Shown here: piece by piece, positions 54,791 through 63,361 of the stretch
How positions within the stretch are numbered: the first letter of the stretch is position 1
How the letters are laid out: every line of letters starts with the position of its first letter
Assembly: GCA_900551325.1 (NCBI GenBank)
Contig: URVM01000004.1
Coordinates: 62,001 to 126,000, forward strand
Source of the DNA: an uncultured Eubacteriales bacterium
Lineage (GTDB): Bacteria > Bacillota > Clostridia > Lachnospirales > Cellulosilyticaceae
Reading direction: 5' to 3'
DNA length: 64,000 bases
Position numbers and translations under genes: made by a program
Notes under the pieces: model-generated
The model's input: only the letters and a program-made list of their open reading frames with translations
Told to the model about the DNA's origin: nothing
Database searches by the model: none

Positions 54791-57119
54791 CTAAATCCAT
54801 CTCTTCTAATTTACGTCTACGTTTTTTGTTTACAATTACTGTGATTCCTGCGGCAATCCCCATTCCTAGAAACATTCCTAGTAATATAGGCCACTTAGCT
54901 TCTTTTTCTTCTTCCATAGGAGGTAACATATCATCTGGCATTGGTTCTGGTTCCATTGGCATACTTTCCATAACATCCATTTGGAAATCATGAGTATAAT
55001 TTTTAATTTCCCCTGTAATGTCCTCATATTCAATAACGATTTGACCAGTTAACTGACCACCTTGCATTGGAATAATGGTTGGCATATAAGTTTTGGATGC
55101 ACCCTTATCTAGTGAACCAATAATAAGAGTATTATCTTCTACTTCAAAGCCTTCACCCACTGTTTTGATTCTTACATTGCTAATACTTGTTTTACCTGTA
55201 TTGTAAATAGTTGCAGTAAGCTCTGTAGGCATGCCTACTTCTACTTGCTCAACACGTACTTCTGCTACTTCAAGTTTTGTCACTTGCTCAACTGGAATAC
55301 CAAAGTTTTCTGTAGCTGTAATAGCTTCCCCTTCATTATCTTCGTATTCCATTTCAAGTGTAATTTGATAAGTCTTTGGTTTAGCACTTGGAATAGTATA
55401 AAGTCTAATATTTTTTACATCCATTTGTCCTGGTGCCAATTCATTGATAAAGAATGTATTACTTGCACCTACTGGTGTAAATACACTTCCTGTATCATTT
55501 TCACCTTGCTCTTTTACAGTTAAGTTAGCTTTTAAGTTTTTAACAGTTTTATCTTGATGAGTATTTAAAAAGCCGATTTCAAGATCAAACTCTTCACCTG
55601 CTTTTACAACAACTGGATTAGAATTATATGTACCAACTATAACTTTTGGCTTACCCTTAGCTTTTTCTTCATCACTTTCTTTTGGATTGTCAATAGATAC
55701 TGTTGCATATTGTTTAATAGCTACTTCTTTACCATTTAAAACATATTCTGCCACAATTTCAATTGGATAAGTACCTGTTGTTACACCTTGTGTAGCGACA
55801 AAGTCTACGGTATAACTCTTTGTACTACCCTTAGCAAGCTTTGGCTCAATGAACATACTCTTTGACTTAGACACAATGCCTTCTGTGCTCTTTACACTCA
55901 GCTTTACATTTTTAGCTTCACTAGGTGCTGATACTTTAAATCCAATGCTAAAAGTATCTCCTACTTTCTTAATCCCTTGTGGTTCTGATGTAGTTACAAT
56001 TTCTAGCTCTTTTTGTGCCACACTACCTTTTGTGCTTAAGTAAACAACTTGACTGCTTGTCTTAGTTTCACCTAGGTCATCAATATAGCTTAACTTCATT
56101 TCTACTGGTAAGTTAAAGCTACTTGTATCCCCTACAATTAAGCTAACTGGTATAGTTTGTGCTTTATTACTATCAATATTTTCAATATATTTAACGTTGC
56201 TGCCATCTGCTATAAATACCTTTTCATTTGGCACAATTTCAAGCTTTACGTTTTTAGCCGCTACATGACCTACGTTTTTAATTGCTACTTGAATAGGCTT
56301 AGCTACGTTTTCTTCAAAAGCAGAAGTATTACTTACAGACACCTCTAACGCTGGTGGCATAAAGTTACTATCCACTTTCAGTTTAACAGTATGTACGGTA
56401 CCTTCTATATCTACAAGCATTTCATGAAGTCCACGTGTCACATCTTTATCGATATCAAGTGTAACATAGTAATCTTTCTTTTCTCCTTTGCTCATAGAGG
56501 AAAGTGTAATATCTTTTTTCTTAATATTAATTCCCTTAGAAGTAGTTGATTCTTTCATTTTCAACTTCATTTTACCTTCTTTAACATATTTACCACTATT
56601 ATTATTTACTGTTAAGGTAATTTGTTGATTTTCTCCTGCCACCACATTAATAATATTTTGTGAGACTGTAATACCTTCTGAAGCACTAAGTTGTGGACTC
56701 GCATTAGATAAGGTGATTTGTGTAGTAGCTGGAGTATTGTTTGGTGATCCCTGGTAATCTACTTTTACTTCTACAAAGTCTTTTTCTCCATTATAAACGA
56801 GATCCATAATAATAATACTATTTTCTGTTATTTGTACTTCATCGGCACTAAAGCTGGCTTTTACACTTCCTGAAAGGTCAATATATTGTATGATTTTCTT
56901 AAGATCTTTGGATTCTCCTGTATACTCAGCTTTAAGATATAAAGTAAAGCGATCCCCCTTTTCTAGTGTTTTTGTTACATCATTTCCACTAATAGTTAAA
57001 AGAGCTCCCTCTTCTGACTTAACTTGTGCTGCTAAAACTTCTCCATTAGGTACTGGTACACACGACCAAGCTACTATACCAGCCATGAGTAAACTTGCTA
57101 ATTTATTCTTTCCTTTCAT
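54780..57119 (-). CDS. Large surface protein with repeated Ig/CARDB-like domains
   Basis: A protein of about 779 residues with an N-terminal signal peptide (about 5-30, ending VLAAQ), four to six beta-sandwich repeats (each with a strand pattern such as ITLTVNNNSGKYVKEG or LTATIYNTGKTSISNV, as in NEW3/COG1361 S-layer domains), and a C-terminal anchor helix (about 748-768) followed by the basic tail KKRRRK. It lies between the ATPase and permease of an ABC system and overlaps both, so it replaces the MacA-like partner. Function is not known. The ATG at 57119 follows GAGAGGGAAG. Confidence 0.8.
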   Translation of the reverse strand: MKGKNKLASLLMAGIVAWSCVPVPNGEVLAAQVKSEEGALLTISGNDVTKTLEKGDRFTLYLKAEYTGESKDLKKIIQYIDLSGSVKASFSADEVQITENSIIIMDLVYNGEKDFVEVKVDYQGSPNNTPATTQITLSNASPQLSASEGITVSQNIINVVAGENQQITLTVNNNSGKYVKEGKMKLKMKESTTSKGINIKKKDITLSSMSKGEKKDYYVTLDIDKDVTRGLHEMLVDIEGTVHTVKLKVDSNFMPPALEVSVSNTSAFEENVAKPIQVAIKNVGHVAAKNVKLEIVPNEKVFIADGSNVKYIENIDSNKAQTIPVSLIVGDTSSFNLPVEMKLSYIDDLGETKTSSQVVYLSTKGSVAQKELEIVTTSEPQGIKKVGDTFSIGFKVSAPSEAKNVKLSVKSTEGIVSKSKSMFIEPKLAKGSTKSYTVDFVATQGVTTGTYPIEIVAEYVLNGKEVAIKQYATVSIDNPKESDEEKAKGKPKVIVGTYNSNPVVVKAGEEFDLEIGFLNTHQDKTVKNLKANLTVKEQGENDTGSVFTPVGASNTFFINELAPGQMDVKNIRLYTIPSAKPKTYQITLEMEYEDNEGEAITATENFGIPVEQVTKLEVAEVRVEQVEVGMPTELTATIYNTGKTSISNVRIKTVGEGFEVEDNTLIIGSLDKGASKTYMPTIIPMQGGQLTGQIVIEYEDITGEIKNYTHDFQMDVMESMPMEPEPMPDDMLPPMEEEKEAKWPILLGMFLGMGIAAGITVIVNKKRRRKLEEMDLDED

Positions 57120-57828
57120 AAACAACTTCCCTCTCATTCTCTTTTTTCACTTCAATCTTATGTATATTCCCGTCGATAAGTGTAATAATGCGATTTGCAT
57201 AGTCAGCTATTTCTGGATCATGGGATACAATAATTAAAGTTTGATTGTATTTTTTTGCTATACCCTTAATCATCTCCATTACTTCTATTGTTGTATGGGT
57301 ATCAAGGTTTCCTGTAGGTTCGTCGGCAAATAGGATGGTTGGATGATTGACAAAGGCGCGGGCTATACTTACCCTTTGTTGTTGACCACCACTCATCTCT
57401 TTAGGTTTATGATGAAGTCGTTTTTCTAGTCCAACCGCTTTTAACATGTTCTTTGCCCTTTTATCCCTTTTATACCTAGGCATACCTTGAAATATAAGTG
57501 GTAAAGAAACATTTTCTAGAGCTGTTAAAGATGGAATTAAGTTATAGGACTGAAAAACAAAACCTATGTACTTTTGTCTGAAAATGGCAAGTTGGGTCTC
57601 ATTTAGTAAGTCAACACGTTTATTCTTAATTTTGATTGTGCCTTTAGTAGGCTTCTCTAACCCAGCTAACATATTGAGTAAAGTAGACTTACCTGAACCT
57701 GAAGTGCCGAATAAACAGCAAATTTCCCCTTCTTCTATTTCTAGATTAATATTATCTAGAGCTATGATTTTTTCTGTACCCATGCGGTAAACTTTTCTTA
57801 AGCCTTCAACTTGTATAATCTTACTCAA
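57103..57828 (-). CDS. ABC transporter ATPase (MacB/LolD type)
   Basis: A 241-residue ATPase: Walker A GTSGSGKST, Q-loop FQSYNLIPSLTALENV, signature MSGGQQQRVSIARAF, Walker B ILFADEPTGNLD and switch His in IIVSHD. The motifs are those of MacB/LolD/FtsE. TTG start with an AAGGAGGG site. First gene of the ABC operon. Confidence 0.94.
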   Translation of the reverse strand: MSKIIQVEGLRKVYRMGTEKIIALDNINLEIEEGEICCLFGTSGSGKSTLLNMLAGLEKPTKGTIKIKNKRVDLLNETQLAIFRQKYIGFVFQSYNLIPSLTALENVSLPLIFQGMPRYKRDKRAKNMLKAVGLEKRLHHKPKEMSGGQQQRVSIARAFVNHPTILFADEPTGNLDTHTTIEVMEMIKGIAKKYNQTLIIVSHDPEIADYANRIITLIDGNIHKIEVKKENEREVVYERKE

Positions 57829-57931
57829 TTTATCCCTCCTTCTTTATTTATTTAAAAACATAAACCAATTATAGTACAAATTTCAATCTATTTCTACAAT
57901 ATTGATTTTTTCTTCCCATTATATTTGTACT

Positions 57932-57968
57932 AAAAAAAGGCCATACCCCTTATTAGACGTATAACCTT
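57932..57968 (-). terminator. Terminator of the csp operon
   Basis: On the minus-strand RNA AAGGTTATAC pairs with GTATGGCCTT (57959-57968 and 57937-57946; ten pairs, two G-U) with a 12-base loop and then five or more U. It lies about 70 bases after the last csp stop. Confidence 0.7.
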
Positions 57969-58040
57969 TAACTAAAGTTTCATATTCCATAATTTTCTTC
58001 ATCTTTTTAGTAAATTTTATTCTATATTTTAAATATTATT

Positions 58041-59777
58041 TTAAACAAAGCTTCCCCTTCTCGCAAAATCCAAACTATTTTTAAGGCATAGTTTCCCATA
58101 GCCCCAGCTTGGATCGGGGAAAGTTACACCTTCTACATCTCTTGAGGCACCTCTTAATAAATAGGTTCTAATACTTTCTCCGTATAAGAAAGGATTATTG
58201 TCTTGCACGATTCCCCATTCCATCATAAGTGCTACTGAACCTGTTACATGAGGAGTAGCCATACTTGTACCAGAAAGTATTTGATACCCTCCCGTATAAC
58301 TTGCTGCCAATATGTCTACTCCCGGTGCAACTAAGTCAGGTTTAATTTGTACAGGTGGCCTTGTATAACCTCTACCAGAAAAAGGCGCTATTTGATTTCT
58401 TATACTATCATATGCTCCTACGGAAATGACATAACTTGCTGTAGATGGAGTAGTAAGTGTTCTGTCTGGTGTATTTCCTAAGAAAAAAGTCTCACTTCCA
58501 GATGTAGCTATATTCTCCCCCCATAAACTAAATTCACCATCTACAATATTATCTCCAATGACCCTTAACTGCCACAATCCGGGAGTAACGTCCCCTCCTC
58601 CTAATCCACTCATAAATACTGCAAATTCAATATTACCATTTAGAGGAGAAGGACCCGCAAAGCCTGGATAAACCTTACTATTCCCAAGTATATATTGCCT
58701 AATTGGTGTTGTGTAAGCTATGCGAGGTGTACTTTGGCCATTAGGTGCAATAATTTGAAAGGAAAGCTGGTCAACTGAATTTTGCCATAAGGAAAAGTTA
58801 AAGGTACGTTTATTAGGTCCTATTTCAAACTCTATTGCTTTAATCTCACCTTGTGCTACCTTACCACCTACATGACTTCTTGAAAGTCCCTCATTGCCTG
58901 CACCTACAACAATATTATTCTTCCATTGTTGACTTGCATCATCTAAATAAATTTCAATAAGAGCACTTCCATTATGAGGTCCTTCATTCATGCCTAAACT
59001 TAAGTTAATAGCAATGGGTTTATTTAGTTCTCTAGCTTTCTCTAATACATAGCGTACACCTAGCATAATATCTGCTGTTCTTACTAGATTGCTAACTGCT
59101 GGATTCCCTAACTTTACTATAACAAACTCTGCTTCAGGTGCTACACCTACCACACGCCCTCCTGAACTTCTACCATTACCTCCCGCTATACCTGCTACAT
59201 GAGTTCCATGGCCTAATGAGTCTTCACTTGGTACAATATTGAACCGTTCTATTGGATTTGTTGCCCTTAAGGCTTCATTGATCTGTTCCCTTGTATATTC
59301 ACTACCTTCTAAGTACCCCACTGGTGGGTTGCCTCTAATTGTTTGATCCCAAATGCTTACAATTCTTGTAGTTCCATCTGGATTTCTAAAATCAGGATGA
59401 GCATAATTAATCCCTGAGTCCACAATACCTAAAAGTACACCCCTACCTCTTAATCTGTATGGAGGATTATTTTGCACTGTTGTAATACAGCTAGCCTTTA
59501 AACTCTGAGTCAGGTTATAGAAAAAATCTTTAGGTGCTTCCATATATTCTACTTCCGGATACTGTAAAAGCTCATCTGCTCTATCTAAAGGAAGAACCAC
59601 AATAGCAATACTATCATTAATACGTTGTACAAGTGCCCCAACCTCCCTTGCTACACGTTCAATATCACCATTATACTTGACAATAAGTCTTTGATCCCTA
59701 TTTTGTAATAACTCATTTCTTTCTTCTTCAGATAGATTAAAAAGAATATTGAGTTGTGCATCTGTTTTGGTCTCCAC
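58041..59777 (-). CDS. Csp-type germination subtilase with intact catalytic triad
   Basis: A 578-residue subtilisin-like protease (S8) of the clostridial Csp family. Prodomain about 1-95. The triad is Asp120 (IVDSGINYAHPDF), His190 (LGHGTHVAGI) and Ser505 (LSGTSMATPH), with oxyanion Asn295 (GAGNEG). Between Asn295 and Ser505 there are 210 residues, about 140 more than in subtilisin: the Csp jelly-roll insert. No signal peptide, as in other Csp proteins. This is the likely SleC-activating (CspB-like) protease. Third gene of the operon, 14 bases after the middle copy. Confidence 0.92.
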   Translation of the reverse strand: METKTDAQLNILFNLSEEERNELLQNRDQRLIVKYNGDIERVAREVGALVQRINDSIAIVVLPLDRADELLQYPEVEYMEAPKDFFYNLTQSLKASCITTVQNNPPYRLRGRGVLLGIVDSGINYAHPDFRNPDGTTRIVSIWDQTIRGNPPVGYLEGSEYTREQINEALRATNPIERFNIVPSEDSLGHGTHVAGIAGGNGRSSGGRVVGVAPEAEFVIVKLGNPAVSNLVRTADIMLGVRYVLEKARELNKPIAINLSLGMNEGPHNGSALIEIYLDDASQQWKNNIVVGAGNEGLSRSHVGGKVAQGEIKAIEFEIGPNKRTFNFSLWQNSVDQLSFQIIAPNGQSTPRIAYTTPIRQYILGNSKVYPGFAGPSPLNGNIEFAVFMSGLGGGDVTPGLWQLRVIGDNIVDGEFSLWGENIATSGSETFFLGNTPDRTLTTPSTASYVISVGAYDSIRNQIAPFSGRGYTRPPVQIKPDLVAPGVDILAASYTGGYQILSGTSMATPHVTGSVALMMEWGIVQDNNPFLYGESIRTYLLRGASRDVEGVTFPDPSWGYGKLCLKNSLDFARRGSFV

Positions 59778-59791
59778 CTAATCCCTCCCAT

Positions 59792-61573
59792 CTATTGATT
59801 ATAAATTCTTTGTAAAGCTTCTAAGACACTTGATACACACAAGATACCGTATCCATAGACTTGATTTGGATATGGACCAAATTGTTCTGGTCTTCTAGCA
59901 TATTTTAAGATTAGCCCTTTTAAAGGTTCTCCATAAAAGAAATTGCTTGGTTTGATTCTAAGACCATATTCTATAAATAAGGCATATGCACCACACATAA
60001 AGGCACCAGCTATACTACTGCCAGAGTATACTGTATATTGAGCCTCGGTACCAGCAAGAGGAACCAGTACATTTAGTCCTGGTGTACATACATCTGGTTT
60101 TACCCTTTCATCTACAGTAAACCCTCTTCCTGACGAAGGTAAAATTTGCAGGGTTCGACTATTAATAGCACCTATACTGGTAATATAGCGTGATGTAGAG
60201 GGAATGGTTAAAGTTGTAAAAGGATCTGGTTCTAGAAATTTAGCACCTCTTAAAGTAAAGGTCTGTACTGAATCCCATACATAATAACGTCCATCGATAA
60301 TTTTATTACCTACAACTTGAATAGTCCATATGCCTACATCTACATCTTCTCCATTATAGCCCTCTAGAAGAACCACCAGTTCTTGGCCTCTACCGCTAAA
60401 AGGTTGGCTAGAAATATTAATAAGTACAGAAGTATTACCAAATACATAAGCTACATTTGTTATACTCTCTTGTAATAAGTCTGTTTTTTCCCCATTGGGG
60501 GCAATAATGGTAAAAGACATATCATCTACGAAATTTTCATAAAAGTTTGCTAAATAAAATTTTTGTCCTGGTCCGATGATAACCTGAATATTTTTTATCT
60601 CACCTTCATTTACTCTTCCACTTGTATGCCTTTCCTTATTTGCTTCATTTCCTGTTCCTACAGTCATATTACATGGCCATACTATAGACATTTGGTCAAT
60701 AAAAATTTCTAGATTAGTATATCCTGCATGGGAGCCTGTATTTAGTCCAACTCCCATTAATATACTTAAAGGCTTTCCAAACTTCCTTGCTTCTGAAATA
60801 GCAAAACTTATACCTCTCATTACATCAGCATTTGTTGGTCCTCTAAAGTTCTCTATAGAAGTACCTTCACTTCTCATCTTTACAATTACTAAGTCGCTCT
60901 TAGGTGCAATCCCCCTACTTTGTCCCCCTGATCCTCTTCCATTACCAGCTGCTACCCCTGCTATGGCTGTTCCATGTCCTAAAATATCTACACTTGGTAC
61001 AATACTTAATCTTTCTTCTAGGTTAACTTGCCTGAGTGCTTCATTTATCTGGGTCTGAGTATAATAAGCACCATTTGAATATCCCTCTGGTGGTAATCCT
61101 TCAATACTTTGATCCCATATGGATAAAATTCTAGTGCTACCATCTTCATTACGAAAATCTAAATGACTATAATCAATACCCGAATCAATAATGGCAATAA
61201 TAACACCTTCACCAGATACATTATAACCTTGAGGTGTATAAATACTTATAGGTGCACATATTGATGGTGCTGATTCTAATGCTATATATTGCATAACTCT
61301 AGGTAATTCTATATAAAATATACTATTTTCGTCTGATAAAGAATCTATTAAATCCTTATTAATTTGTATATAGGCGAAGCGATCATTTATTTGTTCATAT
61401 GAAAAAAAATACTTTTGACTAATCCTTTCTATATCTTGATAATACTGAATAATAAGAAACCACTCTGGTGCCATAATGTTTTGACTTGTAATACGTTCAA
61501 AAGCATCTACCGAAATAAACCTCTCATATAATAGGGCAAGTTGGAGTAATGGGCTTAATTTATTAAAATTCAT
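59792..61573 (-). CDS. Csp-type germination subtilase with altered Ser motif
   Basis: A 593-residue Csp family protein. Asp130 (IIDSGIDYSHLDF), His200 (LGHGTAIAGV), Asn309 (GTGNE) and Ser520 are kept. The Ser motif is YSGSSIAGAF rather than SGTSMATPH, losing Met and the conserved Pro after the Ser. Activity is thus uncertain. The N-terminal part is longer than in its neighbours (about 115 residues before the catalytic domain), and the jelly-roll insert is present. Second gene, nine bases after the first. Confidence 0.88.
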   Translation of the reverse strand: MNFNKLSPLLQLALLYERFISVDAFERITSQNIMAPEWFLIIQYYQDIERISQKYFFSYEQINDRFAYIQINKDLIDSLSDENSIFYIELPRVMQYIALESAPSICAPISIYTPQGYNVSGEGVIIAIIDSGIDYSHLDFRNEDGSTRILSIWDQSIEGLPPEGYSNGAYYTQTQINEALRQVNLEERLSIVPSVDILGHGTAIAGVAAGNGRGSGGQSRGIAPKSDLVIVKMRSEGTSIENFRGPTNADVMRGISFAISEARKFGKPLSILMGVGLNTGSHAGYTNLEIFIDQMSIVWPCNMTVGTGNEANKERHTSGRVNEGEIKNIQVIIGPGQKFYLANFYENFVDDMSFTIIAPNGEKTDLLQESITNVAYVFGNTSVLINISSQPFSGRGQELVVLLEGYNGEDVDVGIWTIQVVGNKIIDGRYYVWDSVQTFTLRGAKFLEPDPFTTLTIPSTSRYITSIGAINSRTLQILPSSGRGFTVDERVKPDVCTPGLNVLVPLAGTEAQYTVYSGSSIAGAFMCGAYALFIEYGLRIKPSNFFYGEPLKGLILKYARRPEQFGPYPNQVYGYGILCVSSVLEALQRIYNQ

Positions 61574-61582
61574 TATTCCCTC

Positions 61583-63247
61583 CTATACGAGTACAAGACT
61601 GTTTTGCAAATCTAATTTTCCATAGCCTTCAATATTATTCGGGTAAGGTTGATTTGGAGTACGCCTTGCTCCTCTGATTAATATAGTTTTTGCTACTAAT
61701 GTATTAATAAATCTTAAGTTTTCATCTAATACAGCCCATTCTAATAGAAGTGCACAAGCTGAAATTGTAACAGCAGTAGCTACACCTGTTCCACTATAGC
61801 TACTGTAGCCTCCTGTAAGATTAGGCGCTAGTACATTTACACCTGGTGCTACTAAACTTGGAAGGACTACCATATTCCTAGTAGGTCCTCTGCTTGAACC
61901 TGCATAAATGCTTTGATCCGTTCCATTATAGGCACCTATTATAAGACTATCGTATGCATTTCCAGGGGTTGTAATGGTTATATTTACATCTGGTTGTAAA
62001 AACACTGTATCCTTTCCTACAAATCCTTCTCTAGGCAACCATACATTGTAACTCCCATCTACTACACTTTCACCATAAACATTAATAGCCCAAATACCTG
62101 GTGTAGGATTTGTAAATCTAAAGCGAATACTTTGTTCTCCTGAATTAATCTCCAACCCTACATACTGAACCTCTACCTTTGCCTTTTCTAGAGGAAAAGT
62201 ATATTCTTGTACTCTAATATCATTAATGGGTACTTTCCCTGTATCTCCACCTAGAGGTGTTCTAACAGAAACAGTTAGCTTATCTGGTGACGTTACCCAT
62301 AAATACATGACAAATCCCTTTTCATTTGCTCCCACATTCACCTCGAATAAGCTAGTTCCACTTTGTGCAACTCTTCCACTATAATGATGCCCTTGGTTGG
62401 CTTCATTACCTCCAGATACAGCAAAAATTACATTTTCAAACACACTGGCTTCTTGTAAATATCTTTCTGCTATTGTATTGCCATCATGACTACCTTGATT
62501 GCCGCCAAGAGCTGTACATATAGCAATAGGTTTACCTAGATTAGCCGCAAGCTGAAGCAAATAATTTACTCCTGTTAAATAATCATTATCTTGATAAGCG
62601 ATAGCATCATCTTTAATTAAATACAAATCTCTTAAATACTGTTTAGCAGGTCTAAGCTTTACAACAGCAATACTTGCATCTGGGGCACCACCTACATAGC
62701 CACCTGGTACTCCTCTTTCATTCCCTGCAGCTATACCTGCAAGCATTGTTCCATGCCCATCTTCATCTGTACTCGGTACAATACTTAATGGGTCTTCTGA
62801 TCTTAAAGCTTCATTAATTTGCTCTTCTGTATAAATAGTTCCATAGGAATAAAGATCTCCTCCCGGTCCTTCTATACTTTGATCCCAGATATTTAAAATA
62901 CGTGTTGTATTATCTTCATATGTAAAAAGTGGGTTTGTATATTGAATACCTGTATCAACAAAACCAATAATAACCCCTTCGCCTCTGAGCTCACCAAATG
63001 GATAGTCATGAAAAATGGAAATATTGCTTTCTTCGATTGCATCAATAGCGTTTAGTCCAAATAAAATAGGCAAAAAGATAGAACCTACTTCTCGGTCAAT
63101 CTGATTAAATTCATCTTCTGCATCTAATGGTACAGTTAAAATAATAAGTCTTGAACTAATAGGCGAAAAAATTAGCTTAGGATAACGTCTTCTAAAGTCT
63201 TCTATTGGAATAGGTGTTTCAATTAAATAATCTCTCATATCTGCCAT
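61583..63247 (-). CDS. Csp-type pseudoprotease with catalytic Ser replaced by Gly (CspC-like)
   Basis: A 554-residue Csp family protein. Asp98 (FVDTGIQYTNPLF), His165 (DGHGTMLAGI) and Asn281 (SGGNE) are kept, but the Ser motif reads YSGTGVATAV: Gly488 (codon at 61784-61786, GGT) stands where the Ser should be, and the Pro is also gone. The rest of the fold and the jelly-roll insert are intact, so it is a conserved non-peptidase rather than a decayed gene. In Clostridioides difficile the pseudoprotease CspC has the same Ser-to-Gly change and takes part in germinant sensing (established knowledge). First gene of the operon. Confidence 0.9.
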   Translation of the reverse strand: MADMRDYLIETPIPIEDFRRRYPKLIFSPISSRLIILTVPLDAEDEFNQIDREVGSIFLPILFGLNAIDAIEESNISIFHDYPFGELRGEGVIIGFVDTGIQYTNPLFTYEDNTTRILNIWDQSIEGPGGDLYSYGTIYTEEQINEALRSEDPLSIVPSTDEDGHGTMLAGIAAGNERGVPGGYVGGAPDASIAVVKLRPAKQYLRDLYLIKDDAIAYQDNDYLTGVNYLLQLAANLGKPIAICTALGGNQGSHDGNTIAERYLQEASVFENVIFAVSGGNEANQGHHYSGRVAQSGTSLFEVNVGANEKGFVMYLWVTSPDKLTVSVRTPLGGDTGKVPINDIRVQEYTFPLEKAKVEVQYVGLEINSGEQSIRFRFTNPTPGIWAINVYGESVVDGSYNVWLPREGFVGKDTVFLQPDVNITITTPGNAYDSLIIGAYNGTDQSIYAGSSRGPTRNMVVLPSLVAPGVNVLAPNLTGGYSSYSGTGVATAVTISACALLLEWAVLDENLRFINTLVAKTILIRGARRTPNQPYPNNIEGYGKLDLQNSLVLV

Positions 63248-63270
63248 ATGTATCCCTCTCTTTACAAAAG

Positions 63271-63312
63271 AAAAACTGCCTTAAAGCTTTATAAATTAAA
63301 ACTTCAGGCAGT
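63271..63312 (-). terminator. Terminator after the alpha/beta hydrolase gene
   Basis: ACTGCCT-GAAG pairs with CTTTAAGGCAGT (63302-63312 and 63275-63286), then TTTTTCTTTT. It lies just upstream of the csp operon, so csp must have its own start site nearby. No clear sporulation promoter was seen. Confidence 0.7.
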
Positions 63313-63361
63313 CTCAAATGCTCTCTTATTATGCATATGAACTTATATATATTTTTATTAT

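Noticed and set aside
61583..63247. Treating the Ser-less Csp gene as a pseudogene
   Set aside because: The frame is intact over 554 codons, the operon spacing is tight, and known germination pseudoproteases have the same substitution.
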